This document shows, piece after piece, positions 61,623-64,000 of a stretch of DNA of 64,000 nt. The translations under genes were made by a program, and so were the position numbers. The stretch is from Siphonodentalium dalli (Eukaryota; Mollusca; Scaphopoda; Gadilida; Siphonodentaliidae). The notes under the pieces were generated by a model. That model searched no databases. It worked only from the letters and a program-made list of their open reading frames with translations, and had not been told where the DNA came from. Each line of letters opens with the position of its first letter. Position 1 is the first letter of the stretch. The stretch spans positions 620,001 to 684,000 of the forward strand of contig CP136064.1 in NCBI GenBank assembly GCA_032622095.1, given 5' to 3'.

Positions 61623-63911
61623 ATGGTGGAGTACTGTTGGTTATTTTCAATTTGGCGCATGTTTCTCCCTACCGCGCCATGTAAAATCTGGCCATATCCG
61701 AATCGGGTTGTCATTTACAATGACTACAGAAAATAAATATCTTCATGTTGGAATGCAAATGTATGTTTACAGGAACAGATGTATCTCAACTTAAAGGGAC
61801 ATAAGTAACACAGTCAGCAACTTAAAGGGGTATCTGCTATAGACTGGTTCCATGGTGGAGTACGGTTGGATATTTTCAATTTGGCGCATGTTTCTCCATA
61901 CCGCGCCATGTCAAATCTGGCCATATCCGAATCGGGTTGTCATTTACAATGACTGCAGAAAATATATATCTTCATGTTGGAATGCAAATGTATGTTTAAA
62001 GGAACAGATGTATCTCAACTGAAAGGGACATAAGTAACACAGTCACCAACTTAATGGGGTATCTGCTATAGACTGGTTCCATGGTGGAGTACGGTTGGAT
62101 ATTTTCAATTTGGCGCATGTTTCTCCATACCGCGCTATGTCAAATCTGGCCCTATCCGAATCGGGTTGTCATTTACAATGACTGCAGAAAATATATATCT
62201 TCATGGTGGAATGCAAATGTATGTTTAAAGGAACAGATGTATCTCAACTTAAAGGGACATAAGTAAAACAGTCACCAACTTTAAGGGGTATCTGCTATAG
62301 ACTGGTTCCATGGTGGAGTACTGTTGGATATTTTCAATTTGGCGCATGTTTCTCCCTACCGCGCCATGTAAAATCTGGCCATATCCGAATCGGGTTGTCA
62401 TTTACAATGACTGCAGAAAATATATATCTTCATGTTGGAATGCAAATGTATGTTTAAAGGAACAGATGTATCTCAACTTAAAGGGACATAAGTAACACAG
62501 TCACCAACTTTAACGGGTATCTGCTATAGACTGGTTACATGGTGGAATACGGTTGGATATTTTCAATTTTGCGCATGTTTCTCCATACCGCGCCATGTCA
62601 AATCTGGCCATATCCGAATCGGGTTGTCATTTACAATGACTGCATAAAATAAATATCTTCATGTTGGAATGCAAATGTATGTTTAAAGGAACAGATGTAT
62701 CTCAACTTAAAGGGACATAAGTAACACAGTCACCAACTTAAAGAGGTGTCTGATTTAGACTGGTTCCATGGTGGAGTACGGTTGGATATTTTCTATTTGG
62801 CGCATGTTTCTCCATACCGCGCCATGTCAAATCTGGCCATATCCGAATCGGGTTGTCATTTACAATGACTACAGAAAATAAATATCTTCATGTTGGAATG
62901 CAAATGTATGTTTAAAGAAACAGATGTATCTCAACTTAAAGGGACATAAGTAACACAGTCACCAACTTTATGGGGTATCTGCTATAGACTGGTTCCATGG
63001 TGGAGTACTGTTGGATATTTTCAATTTGGCGCATGTTTCTCCATACCGCGCCATGTCAAATCTGGCCATATCCGAATCGGGTTGTCATTTACAATGACTA
63101 CAGAAAATATATATCTTCATGTTGGAATGCAAATGTATGTTTAAAGGAACAGATGTATCTCAACTTAAAGGGACATAAGTAACACCGTCACCAACTTTAA
63201 GGGGTATCTGCTAAGACTGGTTCCATGGTGGAGTACTGTTGTATATTTTCAATTTGGCGCATGTTTTTCCATACCGCGCCATGTCAAATCTGGCCATATC
63301 CGAATCGGGTTGTCATTTACAATGACTACAGAAAATAAATATCTTCATGTTGGAATGCAAATGTATGTTTAAAGGAACAGATGTATCTCAACTTAAAGGG
63401 ACATAAGTAACACAGTCACCAACTTAAAGGGGTATCTGCTATAGACTGGTTCCATGGTGGAGTACGGTTGGATATTTTCAATTTGGCGCATGTTTCTCCA
63501 TACCGCGCCATGTCAAATCTGGCCCTATCCGAATCGGGTTGTCATTTACAATGACTGCAGAAAATAAATATCTTCATGTTGGAATGCAAATGTATGTTTA
63601 TAGGAACAGATGTATCTCAACTTAAAGGGACATAAGTAACACAGTCACCAACTTAAAGAGGTGTCTGATTTAGACTGGTTACATGGTGGAATACGGTTGG
63701 ATATTTTCTATTTGGCGCATGTTTCTCCATACCGCGCCATGTCAAATCTGGCCATATCCGAATCGGGTTGTCATTTACAATGACTACAGAAAATAAATAT
63801 CTTCATGTTGGAATGCAAATGTATGTTTAAAGGAACAGATGTATCTCAACTTAAAGGGACATAAGTAACACAGTCACCAACTTTAAGGGGTATCTGCTAT
63901 AGACTGGTTCC
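61623..63911 (+). repeat. Second b q r s t run and return to h-k-m-n'-o
   Basis: The order is b q r s t u v k m n'. The first five repeat 60020. u (62768) has AAAGAAACAG, otherwise seen only in domain A. v (62997) has a TGTTGG left half, a preceding CTTTATGGGG linker like the one before 21129, and an h right half with the 1-bp CTAAG deletion. k m n' then follow as in earlier units. m has a private TTTATAGGAAC. Confidence 0.86.
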
Positions 63912-64000
63912 ATGGTGGAGTACGGTTGGATATGTTCTATTTGGCACATGTTTCTCTATACCGCGCCATGTCAAATCTGGCCATATCCGAATCGGGTTGT
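63912..64000 (+). repeat. Partial o monomer cut by the window end
   Basis: The first 89 bases of an o monomer (GGATATGTTC, GGCACATG, CTCTAT) are present. The array therefore continues beyond the right edge of the window. Confidence 0.95.

Larger units (their letters stand above)
31..64000 (+). repeat. 229-bp satellite DNA array with higher-order structure
   Basis: The same 229-bp unit repeats without interruption from 31 to the window end: 279 complete monomers, a 30-bp partial at 31-60 and an 89-bp partial at 63912-64000. 256 monomers are 229 bp, 22 are 228 bp and one is 211 bp; these sum exactly to the observed spacing. Monomers differ at a limited set of recurrent diagnostic sites (phases 13, 25-29, 32-35, 43-56, 61, 72, 101, 104, 114, 126, 140, 146-152, 175, 190, 200-218, 228). 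Their combinations recur in blocks of 5 to 18 monomers. Arrays like this are typical of centromeric or pericentromeric heterochromatin; that location is inferred, not seen. No gene, transposon or unique insertion interrupts the array. I do not recognise the family. Confidence 0.98.
29602..64000 (+). repeat. Domain B: 150 monomers, types a-v
   Basis: Types: a = CGCAATG+GTCTACAG; b = GTACTG+CCCT+GTAAAAT+TTTACAGG; c = GGTGGCTGCAAATAT (228 bp); d = GGTTGAATATT+GGCCCTAT; e = GGAGCATG+AATGAATG; f = TTAC+TTTGCGC+GTAAAAT; g = GATTT linker+TTTTTTATTT+TTTAGAGG; h = TTTACTATTT+CTAAGACTGG (228 bp); i = TTTAGAGG; j = TTTACTATTT+ATGCCAAT; k = TGTTGCAT or TGTTGTAT+TTTTTCC; l = GATTT+CTATTT; m = GGCCCTAT+CTGCAGAAAATAAA; n = TTACAAGG+GGCACATG; n' = TTACATGG+GAATACGG; o = GGCACATG+CTCTAT. 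Types q-v appear after 57273. The 228-bp monomers (22) are all c, h or their derivatives. Confidence 0.93.

Noticed and set aside
31-64000. CRISPR array or other short-repeat/spacer system
   Set aside because: There are no unique spacers; the entire 229-bp unit is repeated, and no cas-like gene is present.
31-64000. Transposon, rDNA, tRNA or histone cluster
   Set aside because: No transposase, reverse transcriptase, terminal repeat, rRNA core or tRNA box was seen. Nothing but the monomer is present between 31 and 64000.
1-64000. A hidden defence, metabolic or signalling system
   Set aside because: No coding capacity beyond the repeat-derived ORFs exists on either strand. The interest of the window is in array structure, not in genes.

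Overview
The whole window is one tandem satellite-DNA array. There is no gene, tRNA, rRNA, transposon or unique sequence. The unit is a 229-bp monomer, about 40% G+C in the copy at 1206-1434, in head-to-tail plus-strand orientation. I count 279 complete monomers: 129 from 61 to 29601 and 150 from 29602 to 63911. There are partial ones at 31-60 and 63912-64000, and a 30-bp minus-strand fragment at 1-30. Monomer positions ('phase') are counted from the A of ATGGTGGAGTAC, so phase 1 of the reference copy is base 1206.

Multi-kb, highly homogenised satellites with higher-order repeats (HORs) are typical of centromeric or pericentromeric heterochromatin in complex eukaryotes. I do not recognise this monomer from a named satellite family and cannot name the species. 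A plant or animal is likely, and nothing looks bacterial.

Layout. (1) At 1-60 there is a strand switch: a minus-strand monomer fragment abuts the plus-strand array. (2) Domain A, 61-29601, has 129 monomers with no net length change: every start lies on 61+229n. It is a mosaic of tandem duplications of 9, 15, 5, 12 and 13 monomers, with hybrid monomers at several seams. (3) At 29602-29812 one hybrid 211-bp monomer carries an 18-bp deletion and joins domain A to domain B. (4) Domain B, 29602 to about 57272, is built from a second set of monomer types. Its main unit is an 18-monomer HOR of 4119 bp, with 12-, 11-, 9- and 6-monomer derivatives further right. Two B types carry a 1-bp deletion (228 bp). 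(5) From 57273 to the end, further types appear, including a 7-monomer 1603-bp unit, and a few domain-A-like variants return near 62768.

The recurrent 61-65-codon ORFs are a by-product of the repeat. 229 is not a multiple of 3, so the frame cannot continue into the next monomer, and only 81 of 279 monomers keep the ORF. What looks functional, if anything, is DNA-level: a nearly invariant box at phase 73-100, a canonical octamer ATGCAAAT at phase 131-138, and a TGGCGC/GCGCCA inverted repeat. The main interest is evolutionary: the window preserves individual unequal-crossover or conversion seams, left-to-right clines of variants, and an orientation switch.
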